Both the position numbers and the translations under genes were made by a program. Below are positions 24,118-31,847 of a stretch of 32,582 nt of DNA, piece by piece. This DNA is from Phycisphaerales bacterium (GTDB lineage Bacteria; Planctomycetota; Phycisphaerae; WQYP01). The notes under the pieces are model-generated. The model was not told the DNA's origin and made no database searches. It saw only the letters and a program-made list of their open reading frames with translations. The DNA is taken from positions 1-32,582 of the forward strand of contig WQYP01000034.1 in assembly GCA_009781185.1 (NCBI GenBank), written 5' to 3'. The stretch's first letter is position 1. Each line of letters begins with the position of its first letter.

Positions 24118-25299
24118 ATGCCCGGACCCTCTCTCAACGTCGGCCTCATCGGCTACCAGTTCATGGGCAAAGCCCACTCCAACGCCTGGCTGCAAGCCCC
24201 GCACTTCTTCGACCTCCCTCTCCACCCCGTCATGCACACCCTCTCTGGCCGATCCCTCGCACCCCTCCAAAAAACCGCCAAATCCTGGAACTGGCAACAC
24301 TACACACAAAATTACAAAGATATGTTAACAAATCCAGACATCGGCCTGATCGACATCGCCACCCCCAACAACGCCCACGCCGAGCTCGCCATTGCCGCCG
24401 CCGAAGCGAAAAAAGACGTCGCCTGCGAAAAGCCCCTCGCCCGCACTTGGTCCGAAGCCAAGGCCATGCACGCCGCCGTCAAAAAAGCCAAAGTCAACAA
24501 CTTCCTCTGGTTCAACTACCGCCGCGTCCCCGCCGTCGCCTACGCACGACAACTCGTCCTCCAGGGGCGCATCGGACGCATCTTCCACGTCCGCGGCCTT
24601 TACCTCCAGGACTGGATCAAATCCCCCAACACCCCCTTCGTTTGGCGGCTCTCCAAGTCCGTCGCAGGCTCCGGTTCCCACGGCGACCTCTGCGCCCACA
24701 CCATCGACATGCTCCGATACATCTCTGGCGAAGAATTCACAGAAGTCTGTGGCACCTTCGAAACCTTCATCAAACAACGTCCCCTCGGACGCATGCTCGA
24801 AGGACTCACCGCCTCCTCCTCCGGCTCCCAAAAGCTCGCCAAAGTCGACGTCGACGACGCTGTCCTCTTCCTCTGCCGTCTCTCCGGCGGCGGTCTCGGC
24901 ACCTTCGAAGCCACTCGCTTCGCCACCGGATACCACAACGCCAACACCCTTGAAATCAACGGCGACAAAGGCTCACTACGCTTCGACCTCCCCAACTTCT
25001 CCTTCCTCGAATTCTACGACGACACACTCCCCGCCTCCGAAAAAGGCTGGCGAAAAATCTCCTGCACCACCGCCAACCATCCCTACGCCGGCCAATACTG
25101 GCCCCCCGACCATCCCATCGGCTACGCCGAATCCTTCGTCAACACCGCCGCCGACATTACCTCTCATATCGCCAATGCGAAAAAACCGGCCGACTTCCAC
25201 GCCAATTTCGACGACGGTTTAGCCTGCCAACAGATTCTCGAAGCCGTTACGGTCTCCGCAAAGGAAAAATGTTGGATAAAAACGAAGGAAATCAGATAA
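24118..25299 (+). CDS. Gfo/Idh/MocA family oxidoreductase
   Basis: 393 residues. An NAD(P)-dependent dehydrogenase of the glucose-fructose oxidoreductase family, usually acting on sugars or inositols in the cytoplasm. The Rossmann start is NVGLIGYQFMGKAHSNAW, the catalytic-lysine motif is EKPLA, and the substrate-side motif GSGSHGDLCAHTIDML carries the His and Asp expected in the H-x-x-x-D arrangement. GDKGSLRFDLPNFSFLEFY lies in the C-terminal sheet domain. No export signal is seen. AAAGGAG (24105-24111) lies six bases before the ATG. Third codon positions are almost all C, a stronger bias than in the neighbours. The exact substrate cannot be told from sequence, although carbohydrate metabolism would suit the nearby xylanase. 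Confidence 0.92.
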   Translation: MPGPSLNVGLIGYQFMGKAHSNAWLQAPHFFDLPLHPVMHTLSGRSLAPLQKTAKSWNWQHYTQNYKDMLTNPDIGLIDIATPNNAHAELAIAAAEAKKDVACEKPLARTWSEAKAMHAAVKKAKVNNFLWFNYRRVPAVAYARQLVLQGRIGRIFHVRGLYLQDWIKSPNTPFVWRLSKSVAGSGSHGDLCAHTIDMLRYISGEEFTEVCGTFETFIKQRPLGRMLEGLTASSSGSQKLAKVDVDDAVLFLCRLSGGGLGTFEATRFATGYHNANTLEINGDKGSLRFDLPNFSFLEFYDDTLPASEKGWRKISCTTANHPYAGQYWPPDHPIGYAESFVNTAADITSHIANAKKPADFHANFDDGLACQQILEAVTVSAKEKCWIKTKEIR

Positions 25300-25382
25300 A
25301 ATCAGACAAAAATAGACAAAAACAGACGAAATTGTGATAAACTGATCATTTACAGCAGACGATTTGGCTTATTTTTCTTATT

Positions 25383-25470
25383 GGAGAGATGTCCGAGCGG
25401 CTTAAGGAACACGACTGGAAATCGTGTGTGGATGTTGAGTCCACCGAGGGTTCGAATCCCTCTCTCTCCG
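25383..25470 (+). tRNA. tRNA-Ser(GGA)
   Basis: 88 nt. Acceptor stem GGAGAGA/TCTCTCC with discriminator G, no encoded CCA, a long variable arm typical of serine tRNA, and T-arm GAGGGTTCGAATCCCTC. The anticodon stem CACGA/TCGTG encloses CTGGAAA, so the anticodon is GGA (25417-25419), reading UCC/UCU. An integrase gene stands 177 bp away, so the 3' end of this tRNA is the probable attachment site. The 84 bp before it hold ACAAAAA/CAGAC-type short repeats. Confidence 0.97.
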
Positions 25471-25480
25471 TTACCTTCCA

Positions 25481-25525
25481 CGAGCCTCTGTAACCTCTTA
25501 TTTTGAGAGAACTTACAGAGGCTCG
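25481..25525. repeat. Inverted repeat just after tRNA-Ser
   Basis: Perfect 13-bp arms CGAGCCTCTGTAA and TTACAGAGGCTCG with a 19-nt spacer, beginning 11 nt after the tRNA. It could end tRNA transcription or be part of the island attachment region. Confidence 0.65.
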
Positions 25526-25529
25526 CTTA

Positions 25530-25564
25530 TTTGGCACAGGCAACTGTGCCAAATCTGTGCCAAA
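25530..25564. promoter_or_regulatory. Possible arm-type or operator site: palindrome plus third half-site
   Basis: TTTGGCACAG/CTGTGCCAAA with a 4-nt spacer, followed at once by a direct repeat CTGTGCCAAA. Three copies of one half-site between tRNA and integrase suit recombinase arm sites or a regulator such as an excisionase. The role is inferred. Confidence 0.45.
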
Positions 25565-25647
25565 TGGAGAGAGCGGGCGAGGACACAAGGACATATTCAC
25601 CTCCTTTCGTGACAATCCCCGGGCAGCATCGTGGGTTCGTGGCATGG

Positions 25648-26463
25648 TCAGGCGTCCTTCTCTGCTGTGGTCGCCGAAACTGCGGCAGTGGACGTCTCGG
25701 ACGGTGGAGCAACCTGTCGCAACGCTGCGGCAGCCGCACCCACCAAGTTAAGCTTGTTCATGTGCTCGGCGGAGATGTTCTCACGTAAATGATAGTAGTG
25801 ACGGACCATCCGGCTGTCGCGATGGCCGAGCCAAAGCATCAGCATCTGTTCCGGGGTGTTGTGATCGGCGCACTGCGAACAGAAATAGTGGCGGAAGCTG
25901 TGGATCCGGCCGTCTGCGAAGCCGATTTCGTCTGGCGGAGCAGGGAAGAAAGAACTCAGCGGCGTGATGACTTTGCGGATGAAAATATTTCGAACGGTGT
26001 CTGGCTTAAGGCGACCGCTTTTGGGACCATGGAAAAGCAAGCCGTCGGAATGGCGCGGCAGGCGATCCAACACCGCTTGCAGGTCGGGGTGGATGGGGAA
26101 GGAGCGTGTGTAGCCGCCTTTTGTGGTGCGAGCCTGTTGCCGCTGCTTGAGTGTGCCGCGGCGACTCGTGTCAGGCAGCACGATCTTGCCGTTCTGAATG
26201 TCCGACTCACGCAAGGAAGCCAATTCCGAAATACGCAAGCCGGTGGTAGCCAAAGCGATCAGTACATGCCCCAGCCAATGCAGCTCTGGATTTTGTAAGC
26301 AGTGAGTGATCATCTGCTCCACCTCCGTGCTGCGGTAACAATATCGGGTTACCTCATCAGATTTCTGGAGTTTGAGGGGCTGATAGCAGGTTACAGGCAG
26401 ACGCTTGATTTCATGCACCAGGTACTTCAAGAGCTGATTGATCGTGTTGAGTTCAATCCTCAC
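25648..26463 (-). CDS. Tyrosine recombinase (island integrase), 5' end split off by a MITE
   Basis: 271 residues remain. Catalytic domain: Arg in TTGLRISELASL, the HSFRH motif, and LGHRDSRMVRHYYH, which supplies the His and the nucleophilic Tyr. It sits beside tRNA-Ser and reads toward it, as expected for an island integrase that uses the tRNA 3' end. The core-binding domain is cut: reading upstream of GTG 26463 the same frame continues as IDAYGVWLEKQDYAYATV, clearly integrase sequence, then enters the 109-bp MITE at 26523-26631 and meets a stop. Removing the element with one TA joins this frame to MARSVIDAYGVW and a further upstream stretch. The present product could start at GTG 26463 but would lack most of the core-binding domain, so it is probably inactive. 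The last 40 residues are alanine- and threonine-rich. Confidence 0.85.
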   Translation of the reverse strand: MRIELNTINQLLKYLVHEIKRLPVTCYQPLKLQKSDEVTRYCYRSTEVEQMITHCLQNPELHWLGHVLIALATTGLRISELASLRESDIQNGKIVLPDTSRRGTLKQRQQARTTKGGYTRSFPIHPDLQAVLDRLPRHSDGLLFHGPKSGRLKPDTVRNIFIRKVITPLSSFFPAPPDEIGFADGRIHSFRHYFCSQCADHNTPEQMLMLWLGHRDSRMVRHYYHLRENISAEHMNKLNLVGAAAAALRQVAPPSETSTAAVSATTAEKDA

Positions 26464-26522
26464 GGTGGCATAAGCGTAATCTTGTTTTTCCAGCCAGACG
26501 CCATAGGCGTCAATAACGCTCC

Positions 26523-26631
26523 TAGTGCTGCGTCAACACTAAAACTTGGGATGGCGATGTTGAGGATGTACGGAAAAAAACGATGGTTGACGCAAATGGT
26601 GATCCCAAGTTTTAGTGTTGACGCGGCACTA
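26523..26631. mobile_element. 109-bp MITE with 30-bp terminal inverted repeats
   Basis: Left end TAGTGCTGCGTCAACACTAA and right end its complement, 29 of 30 positions identical, with TA at both outer edges. No coding capacity. It differs in sequence from the 113-bp family but shares the TA target. The parent transposase would be of an IS630/Tc1-mariner type by target choice (inference); none is in the window. Confidence 0.88.
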
Positions 26632-26753
26632 GCCATGGGACTGATTGTAGTCTTGCTCGGAACATTCGTAAAATTCGTTTGGCGACATCGGTTGAGGGAA
26701 GTAAGATGACTGTCGCTTTGTACGAACAGACACGAACAAGCATGAATAGCCAT
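26632..26753 (-). pseudogene. Severed 5' part of the integrase gene
   Basis: Minus-strand frame from ATG 26753 (MAIHACSCLF) to the MITE edge reads in phase with the integrase once the MITE is removed (ending TTISPMA, then RSVIDAYGVW). The original start could be ATG 26753, or the ATG of PMA directly at the insertion point. The upstream residues do not look strongly integrase-like, so the true start is uncertain. Confidence 0.45.
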
Positions 26754-26805
26754 CGGTTGACACGAACTTTTTTCAGTGTCCCTGATTAACGAGGAATTTT
26801 ACAAT

Positions 26806-28230
26806 ATGGCCTATGCCCGCCACGACATCACTTGCGACATCACCGCCGAGCGGGTGAACCTTCTCATCCGCGAAGGCGAAGGTCTGTTGGTGGAATTCAA
26901 AGAACAATTCACCACACGCATCGCCGAGGACATCGTGGCTTTTACCAATGCCAAAGGTGGAACGCTTCTGCTTGGTGTGCGAGATAACGGGACGATTCGT
27001 GGCGAACGTCTGACCAATAGCATGAAAGCCATCATCAACGACGTGGCGAGAAACTGCAAGCCGCCCATCGCCGTCAAGGTGGCACAGGTTGGCGAGGTCG
27101 TGGCGGTGGTTGTTCCGGAGGGAACGGAGAAACCCTACTCCTGCTCCTCCGGTTATTTCCGTCGGCTCGACGGCAACACGCAGAAGATGAGTCACAACGA
27201 ACTCCGCATCATGTTCGCGGAGAACGAGCCGCTACCCTTCGAGGAAAAGACGGTCCGGGACTTCACCTTCAACGACGTTTCCAAGGCCAAGATCAACGCC
27301 TTTACGAAGGAAGCGGGTATTCGCATCGGTCGCACGACCGCCGCTGATTTTCTCAAGAGCCTCAAGGTGGCCGACGCGTCGCGTGTCAAAAACGCAGGCA
27401 TTCTCTTTTTCGCCAAGGATGTATATCAGCACCTCCACCAGGCTCAGATGACGCTGCTTGCCTTCAAAGGCACGAACCGACAGCACATTTACGACCGACG
27501 CGATGTGCGAGACGACCTGCTTACCCAGTTCAATGAAGCGATGGCGTTCCTCAAAAGGCATCTGAACATCCGTAGCGAAATCCGTGGCGTGAATCGGCGT
27601 GACATTTACGAGATTCCGCTGGAGGTGTTGCGAGAGGCTGTGGTAAACGCCCTCATGCACCGCGATTACAGCATCACCGGCACACAGGTGAGCGTCGAAG
27701 TCCACGACGACCGAGTGGAGATCGTCAATCCTGGCGACCTGCCGAAGGGTCTGCCGCTTCAGAAATTCGGCTCGGTTTCCATCCGCAGAAACGAGTTGAT
27801 CGCGGACCTTTTCTTTCGTCTGGACAAAGTAGAACGCGTCGGCATGGGCATCTCGAAGATGAAGGAAGCCATGCTTGCCGCCGGTCTTCGCGAACCCACG
27901 TTCGAACCTGGCGGATTCTTCCGTGCGATCTTCTACCGCTCGCCCGAGTTCGCCTTGAAAGAAGGAGAAGCTGGAAAAAAGACTACCCTGAAAACTACCC
28001 CAAAGACTGCCCAGAAAGCTATCCTGAAAACTACCCAGAAAACTGCCCAGAAAATTATTCCCAAAATTGTCCGTCTGATCACCCAGAAGCCAGACATCAC
28101 CCGTCAACAGATGGCCGAGTCGCTCGGAATTACCGATAGCGGCGTGAAGTATCACCTGCGGAAAATGCAGCAAGAGAACTTGATCCGGCGCGTTGGCCCC
28201 GACAAGAGCGGGCACTGGGAAGTCTGCTGA
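26806..28230 (+). CDS. AlbA_2/HATPase-type putative transcriptional regulator with C-terminal winged helix
   Basis: 474 residues. N-terminal AlbA_2 (Schlafen-type) domain: LLVEFKEQFTTRIAEDIVAF, then GGTLLLGVRDNG. A central histidine-kinase-like ATPase (HATPase_c_4 type) has REAVVNALMHRDYS, DDRVEIVNPGDLPKGL and RVGMGISKMKEA. The C-terminal winged helix is ITRQQMAESLGITDSGVKYH. A hinge of TTLKTTPKTAQK type, coded by eight 12-bp tandem repeats, joins ATPase and winged helix. Such proteins are common on islands and next to defence or toxin systems and are annotated as regulators or RecG-like; the activity is not established. ATG 26806 is chosen because GAGGA lies about ten bases before it; a GTG at 26776 is in frame. 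It is the first plus-strand gene of the island after the integrase. Confidence 0.85.
   Translation: MAYARHDITCDITAERVNLLIREGEGLLVEFKEQFTTRIAEDIVAFTNAKGGTLLLGVRDNGTIRGERLTNSMKAIINDVARNCKPPIAVKVAQVGEVVAVVVPEGTEKPYSCSSGYFRRLDGNTQKMSHNELRIMFAENEPLPFEEKTVRDFTFNDVSKAKINAFTKEAGIRIGRTTAADFLKSLKVADASRVKNAGILFFAKDVYQHLHQAQMTLLAFKGTNRQHIYDRRDVRDDLLTQFNEAMAFLKRHLNIRSEIRGVNRRDIYEIPLEVLREAVVNALMHRDYSITGTQVSVEVHDDRVEIVNPGDLPKGLPLQKFGSVSIRRNELIADLFFRLDKVERVGMGISKMKEAMLAAGLREPTFEPGGFFRAIFYRSPEFALKEGEAGKKTTLKTTPKTAQKAILKTTQKTAQKIIPKIVRLITQKPDITRQQMAESLGITDSGVKYHLRKMQQENLIRRVGPDKSGHWEVC
27979..28074. repeat. Eight 12-bp tandem repeats coding the hinge
   Basis: Units of the form AARACTACCCNN (for example AAAACTACCCAG and AAAACTGCCCAG), each coding K-T-T/A-x. 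The first six are close to one another and the last two are diverged. Twelve is a multiple of three, so unit gain or loss changes hinge length without a frameshift. Confidence 0.85.
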
Positions 28231-28265
28231 TTGTAAATCCTGCTTTGCAGCACAGGAGAACACAC

Positions 28266-28877
28266 ATGCTCGACGGCCTCGACTTGATCGATTGGGCATC
28301 TCTTCAGCACGCATATGATAGTGCCGTCGACGTTCCTGACCTTCTTCGCGATTTGGCTTCCACGAACGAAGAGAAGCGGAAGAACGCCATTTACAGGTTG
28401 TTTGGAAACATCTGGCACCAAGGCACCGTTTACCCGGCTACAGCAGCAGCGGTCCCCTTCCTCTACGAATTGTTGAACGCTCCAAACGTCTCCGCCAAAT
28501 CTGAGATCGCATGCCTACTTGCCTGCATTGCAGCGGGAACTGGCTACCTGGAGGTTCACATCTGCCTATTCGAGAAAGAGATAGGCGAGGGTCTGGCGGA
28601 AGAAGGTAAGTCGTTGAAAGACGAGTTGGAACGCGAAGCGGCAGAAATACGTAGTGTTCATCAGGCCGCATCTACTCGATTACTCGACTTGCTTCCATAC
28701 CTTCACGATTCTGAGGCGGAAACCCGGCGAGCGGTTGCCGTAGCACTTGGTTGCTATCCGGAACATTTGGGAACCACACTTCCCACATTACTCAAGGCGG
28801 CCGAGACCGAAATGGACAAAGAGGTCCAGCAAGCTCTCGCTGAAAGCATCGATCGCCTGGCAAAAACGCCTACGTGA
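28266..28877 (+). CDS. HEAT-repeat domain protein
   Basis: 203 residues. The N-terminal block (LDGLDLIDWASLQHAYDSAV, then NAIYRLFGNIWHQGTVYPAT) matches a widespread bacterial HEAT-repeat family, followed by paired helices (AVPFLYELLNAPNVSAKSEI, LLPYLHDSEAETRRAVAVAL, TLPTLLKAAETEMDKEVQQAL). Probably a cytoplasmic protein-binding scaffold; relatives are found among immunity-type and accessory genes, but no partner is evident here. AGGAG seven bases before ATG 28266 fixes the start, and the gap from the upstream regulator gene is 35 bp, so the two probably form an operon. Confidence 0.75.
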   Translation: MLDGLDLIDWASLQHAYDSAVDVPDLLRDLASTNEEKRKNAIYRLFGNIWHQGTVYPATAAAVPFLYELLNAPNVSAKSEIACLLACIAAGTGYLEVHICLFEKEIGEGLAEEGKSLKDELEREAAEIRSVHQAASTRLLDLLPYLHDSEAETRRAVAVALGCYPEHLGTTLPTLLKAAETEMDKEVQQALAESIDRLAKTPT

Positions 28878-28978
28878 GAAGTGTGATGCCGTCTCAAAAT
28901 TGGAAGTGAAAGGATTCTTCGCTATCATTGCCAGACGCTGTATCATCACGTTTTGTTGTGATTTTCCGGGTTTTTATT

Positions 28979-29563
28979 ATGCCGATCGTCGTGGTTGATT
29001 ACGATAGTCAGTGGCCGCTGATTTATGAGCAGTTGCGATCGCAGATTTGGCCGACCATCACTGACGCCGCAGAGTCCATCGAGCATGTCGGCAGCACATC
29101 CGTACCGGACCTGCCAGCCAAACCGATTATCGACGCAACCATTATCGTGGCCGATTCTGATCGGCTCAGATTGATCATTCAGCGTCTGGATACGATCGGA
29201 TATCGCCATCGCGGCGATCTTGGCGTGCCGGGCCGGGAAGTTTTTTCAATACACGCTGGCAGTCCGGCCCTCCATCTTTACGCAGGCGTTCGCTCGGCAG
29301 TCACTATTCAGAACCATCTCGTGCTGCGTGATCGTTTGAGAGCCAACCGTGACCTTGCCGCCGCCTATGGTCGGTTAAAGAAAGAACTTGCCTTACGTTT
29401 CCCCGACGACATCGACGCCTATACTGCCGGGAAGACGGACTTTATTCTCTCGGTTTTACGGGATGCCGGCTTTGCATCAAGCGATCTTGAAGTCGTCGCA
29501 GATGTCAATACTATCCCAGCCCTGCGCCGACCACGCGTTCACCACGACGGAACGGTCCGTTGA
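28979..29563 (+). CDS. GrpB family protein (nucleotidyltransferase fold)
   Basis: 194 residues. The GrpB/UPF0157 signature EHVGSTSVPDLPAKPIIDATI is broken here only by family-typical changes; ALHLYAGVRSAVTIQNHLVL and LRDRLRANRDLAAAYGRLK follow as in the family, which belongs to the nucleotidyltransferase superfamily with unknown substrate. The usual core ends near FILSVLRDAG, after which about 35 residues (SSDLEVVADVNT...) are extra. ATG 28979 is preferred since MPIVVVDYDSQWP aligns with the usual start (..V.Y...W...); TTG 28928 is in frame but adds an unlikely leader. It follows the HEAT gene by 101 bp. Confidence 0.82.
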   Translation: MPIVVVDYDSQWPLIYEQLRSQIWPTITDAAESIEHVGSTSVPDLPAKPIIDATIIVADSDRLRLIIQRLDTIGYRHRGDLGVPGREVFSIHAGSPALHLYAGVRSAVTIQNHLVLRDRLRANRDLAAAYGRLKKELALRFPDDIDAYTAGKTDFILSVLRDAGFASSDLEVVADVNTIPALRRPRVHHDGTVR

Positions 29564-29580
29564 TCACAAATTAACGGCGA

Positions 29581-29611
29581 GTGGTCGCGGGGTATCGGGT
29601 GCCGCGACCAC
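29581..29611 (+). terminator. Hairpin after the GrpB-family gene
   Basis: Perfect 10-bp stem GTGGTCGCGG/CCGCGACCAC with an 11-nt loop, 18 nt after the stop. It lacks a T-rich tail, so it is terminator-like only by position. Confidence 0.4.
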
Positions 29612-29672
29612 CCGCCTGCATATCCACCCCCGACGTAGAATCTCGACCATACCACAATAAAGGAGTTCAAGG

Positions 29673-30032
29673 ATGAAGCCACGTTATAAGTTGCACCGAC
29701 ATACCGCTGACGGCCACCAGCACATCCTGCACAGCGATGACAAAGCTGACGTCATCAAAGCAGCCATCAGTTCTGAGCTGGTGGATGAGGAGTTTACCAA
29801 CGCGGGGGGCCGTGTGGAGGTCACGCCGGTCGACGACGGCTGGATACGAATCGAGATCACCATCCCAAAAACACTTAGCAAAGGTGAAGTTATGGAGAAC
29901 ATTGCGGACGTTGGCGGCAACATCACCGGAAAGGGATGGTACGACGTGCGAGACCAGGGGCAGGAGGAGAAAGAGGACCGTTGGGTGTCGTGGTACGTGG
30001 TCAAACACCACAACGGCGCACCCTGCATTTGA
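29673..30032 (+). CDS. Small hypothetical protein
   Basis: 119 residues, charged and soluble, with no signal peptide or membrane span. The N-terminus is His-rich (YKLHRHTADGHQHILHSDD). The middle (GRVEVTPVDDGWIRIEITIP) looks like paired beta strands and the end (WVSWYVVKHHNGAPCI) like a strand pair, suggesting a small alpha/beta domain. AAAGGAG lies seven to eight bases upstream of ATG 29673, supporting translation. I do not recognise the family. It is in the same orientation as its neighbours in the island, 109 bp after the GrpB-family gene. Confidence 0.65.
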   Translation: MKPRYKLHRHTADGHQHILHSDDKADVIKAAISSELVDEEFTNAGGRVEVTPVDDGWIRIEITIPKTLSKGEVMENIADVGGNITGKGWYDVRDQGQEEKEDRWVSWYVVKHHNGAPCI

Positions 30033-30445
30033 AGAGAGGGAGCGAAGTGGTATCCCCATACCCGCCCTTATTTTTATTGCGACTGCCGTTTGAGCAGCCA
30101 TATCTTGTATTTGGCAGCCAGCCCTCCACTATTACTTGTGCAGCCAAAGTAAATGGTAAACCTGTGACACAACAGACCTTAACGCAATTCTATGGGGCTT
30201 GAGCTGAGATTGGCACGCCAGTTGTATTGACTCTTGTAGCGTTTTCGATCCAACGGCACATCGGAGAAATTTCGTGCCGAATGCATTCTACGGAGTACAT
30301 GAGAATGAACGGATTGAGCTTCGTCAATGTCACCAGATTGATCTGGCGTTGAGCCGCCCGGATCGAATCCGGTGAGTTGTTCAAACAGCAGACTGAGAAG
30401 CCATTGACGAACGGATATAGTTAAACGAACGGATGGTAGTCGCTC
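30033..30445. other. Gap with possible gene remnants
   Basis: No gene with a believable start. A plus-strand frame ending at 30202 reads FEQPYLVFGSQPSTITCAA then KVNGKPVTQQTLTQFYGA, which looks like a protein C-terminus without a start. A minus-strand frame (30179-30583) contains WLLSLLFEQLTGFDPGG, also perhaps a decayed gene. Neither is firm. Confidence 0.3.
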
Positions 30446-30691
30446 ATGGAATGGGCATCTAAAGACTATTTCCTGCTCCCCGGATTTATTTCGGCATGGG
30501 TGTTCTATGGCCTCACAGCTCTCGTCATAGCCGCCGTCATCGCTGCAAAAGTAATCCAGGTGCGACGGATAGTCCACAATCATATAGTGTCGCGAACTGG
30601 ACCAGACATGAACGTCATCTCGCAGCGTGCCCTTGTATCACGATCTTCTGTACGCCGGAATCAAAGGCAAACAGGCTCGTCGTATCAATAA
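30446..30691 (+). CDS. Possible small membrane protein
   Basis: 81 residues. The first 45 are credible: MEWASKDYFLLPG followed by a membrane helix (WVFYGLTALVIAAVIAAKVI) and a basic stretch (QVRRIVHN). The last third (SRSSVRRNQRQTGSSYQ) is low-complexity and out of phase with the next, better-looking frame at 30627, so this may be one gene broken by a frameshift near 30600. No clear ribosome binding site. Confidence 0.35.
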   Translation: MEWASKDYFLLPGFISAWVFYGLTALVIAAVIAAKVIQVRRIVHNHIVSRTGPDMNVISQRALVSRSSVRRNQRQTGSSYQ

Positions 30692-30842
30692 CGACCTCAT
30701 GTTCCTGCTGCTGGTTACTGTTCGATCTATGCAGAATGCACATGCTGCTCTGTGGCAGCAGCAGACCGGCAAAGATATCGCCGCCAAATTAGAGCCACCA
30801 GAGATCCCCGGAACTGAAAATCCCGGAACAGCTACTTCCTAA
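30627..30842 (+). CDS. Small hypothetical protein, perhaps the 3' part of a frameshifted gene
   Basis: 71 residues from GTG 30627: YHDLLYAGIKGKQARRINND, a hydrophobic segment LMFLLLVTVRSMQNAHAALW, and a Pro/Glu-rich end (EPPEIPGTENPGTATS). A stop lies upstream in this frame and the previous frame (30446) overlaps it, so the two may once have been a single membrane-anchored protein of about 130 residues. The family is unknown. Confidence 0.35.
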   Translation: MPLYHDLLYAGIKGKQARRINNDLMFLLLVTVRSMQNAHAALWQQQTGKDIAAKLEPPEIPGTENPGTATS

Positions 30843-30883
30843 CGCTTTTCTCCCCAACAACCGCTCACTTCGATAACGACACC

Positions 30884-31033
30884 GTGACCTACATCCTGCC
30901 ACCCATTCCTCTGACGCATTGGAATCGCCTGCGAATCCAGCTCCCCAACAACATCCATCTCAACGCAGGAATCGGCGACCCAAGGTTCAATCCCGCATCT
31001 TCAGCACCATCCCCCACGCGAGATAACGATTGA
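30884..31033 (+). CDS. Possible 49-residue protein or gene remnant
   Basis: From GTG 30884: TYILPPIPLTHWNRLRIQLP, then NNIHLNAGIGDPRFNPASS. The composition looks protein-like and the frame is also open upstream (HFDND), but there is no ribosome binding site. It may be the end of a lost gene. Confidence 0.2.
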   Translation: MTYILPPIPLTHWNRLRIQLPNNIHLNAGIGDPRFNPASSAPSPTRDND

Positions 31034-31062
31034 GCCTGATTTAGGCAGCAAAGTGCAACGGC

Positions 31063-31102
31063 AAGAGAGATGTCGGCTGGGTTTTCAGCCGGCATCTCTC
31101 TT
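31063..31102 (+). terminator. Strong hairpin upstream of the 188-residue gene
   Basis: Arms AAGAGAGATGTCGGCTG and CAGCCGGCATCTCTCTT, 17 bp with one G-T pair, and a 6-nt loop. Followed by TTCGCTTATT. It may end the upstream transcript or act in the leader of the next gene, 33 bp away. Confidence 0.55.
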
Positions 31103-31135
31103 CGCTTATTCTCAAAATCTCAATAGGAACAAAAA

Positions 31136-31702
31136 ATGAACAATGACAATGTCCAATCCATAACGGATCGACTCATATGCATCACAGAAAACACCGACGT
31201 TATCCCCCATACCCTTACTGATCCTCCCGCCTTTGAGCCGTTCGGTCTTCCACCGCTCCCCTTATCGCAAGGCTCGTGGCTATCAGCACTGGGCACACTA
31301 TTCCGCCGCAAATACCGCCGATGTCTCGCACTTCACCTCATACTCGACTGCCAAGCTCGGCGATGGGTCAACCCCATCATCCCCACCCAACGCTGCGGCC
31401 CGACCTCACCAACTTGGTCCATCCTCGAAAAAGACCTCACACACCTTCCTGCATCAACACGCATCGGTGGCAGCTTCCAAACCGGCCGCGCCGATGACAT
31501 CAACGAGATCAAAGCCCGAATCCCGCCATATGACGGCATCCATTGCTTTCTCAAAATCGAACGCCACCTCTTCACCAAATTCTGGATGGTCCGCGCTGGC
31601 GATCAACTTGACGTTATCCCACCAGAATTCATCGTGGTCGACGACTGGCTACAATTTATCATCGCTAACTACGACCGGTTCGAGTTCTGTTCTCAACCTT
31701 GA
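31136..31702 (+). CDS. Hypothetical protein with a diverged partial paralogue downstream
   Basis: 188 residues, soluble. Proline-rich N-terminal 60 residues (TLTDPPAFEPFGLPPLPLSQ), then a mixed alpha/beta part (RIGGSFQTGRADDINEIKAR, KIERHLFTKFWMVRAG) and a conserved-looking end (PPEFIVVDDWLQFIIANYDR). AGGAA lies about eight bases before ATG 31136. I cannot name the family. The C-terminal 30 residues have a clear relative on the opposite strand at 32369-32476, so this is a gene family within the island. Base composition is lower in GC than in the housekeeping part of the window. Confidence 0.55.
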   Translation: MNNDNVQSITDRLICITENTDVIPHTLTDPPAFEPFGLPPLPLSQGSWLSALGTLFRRKYRRCLALHLILDCQARRWVNPIIPTQRCGPTSPTWSILEKDLTHLPASTRIGGSFQTGRADDINEIKARIPPYDGIHCFLKIERHLFTKFWMVRAGDQLDVIPPEFIVVDDWLQFIIANYDRFEFCSQP

Positions 31703-31707
31703 ACCAT

Positions 31708-31830
31708 ATGAAACGAGAAGTCACAGCTCTTGTCCGCAATGGCTCTGGATCGACCAGTGGTTGGCCGATTAGCTGCTGGTCACCGATCTATCCGTTTTAC
31801 AACCGGCTTTTTCGGCGGTATCGTCGATAG
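31708..31830 (+). CDS. Possible 40-residue basic peptide
   Basis: ATG 31708, four bases after the previous stop: MKREVTALVRNGSGSTSG, then WPISCWSPIYPFY and a basic end NRLFRRYRR. No ribosome binding site is seen; reported only because it fills the gap between two better-supported genes. Confidence 0.18.
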   Translation: MKREVTALVRNGSGSTSGWPISCWSPIYPFYNRLFRRYRR

Positions 31831-31847
31831 AAGATGGAGTGTAAGTC

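Noticed and set aside
25346..25645. 99-residue minus-strand frame over tRNA-Ser
   Set aside because: It translates the complement of the tRNA (EGFEPSVDSTSTHDFQS), a common false gene.
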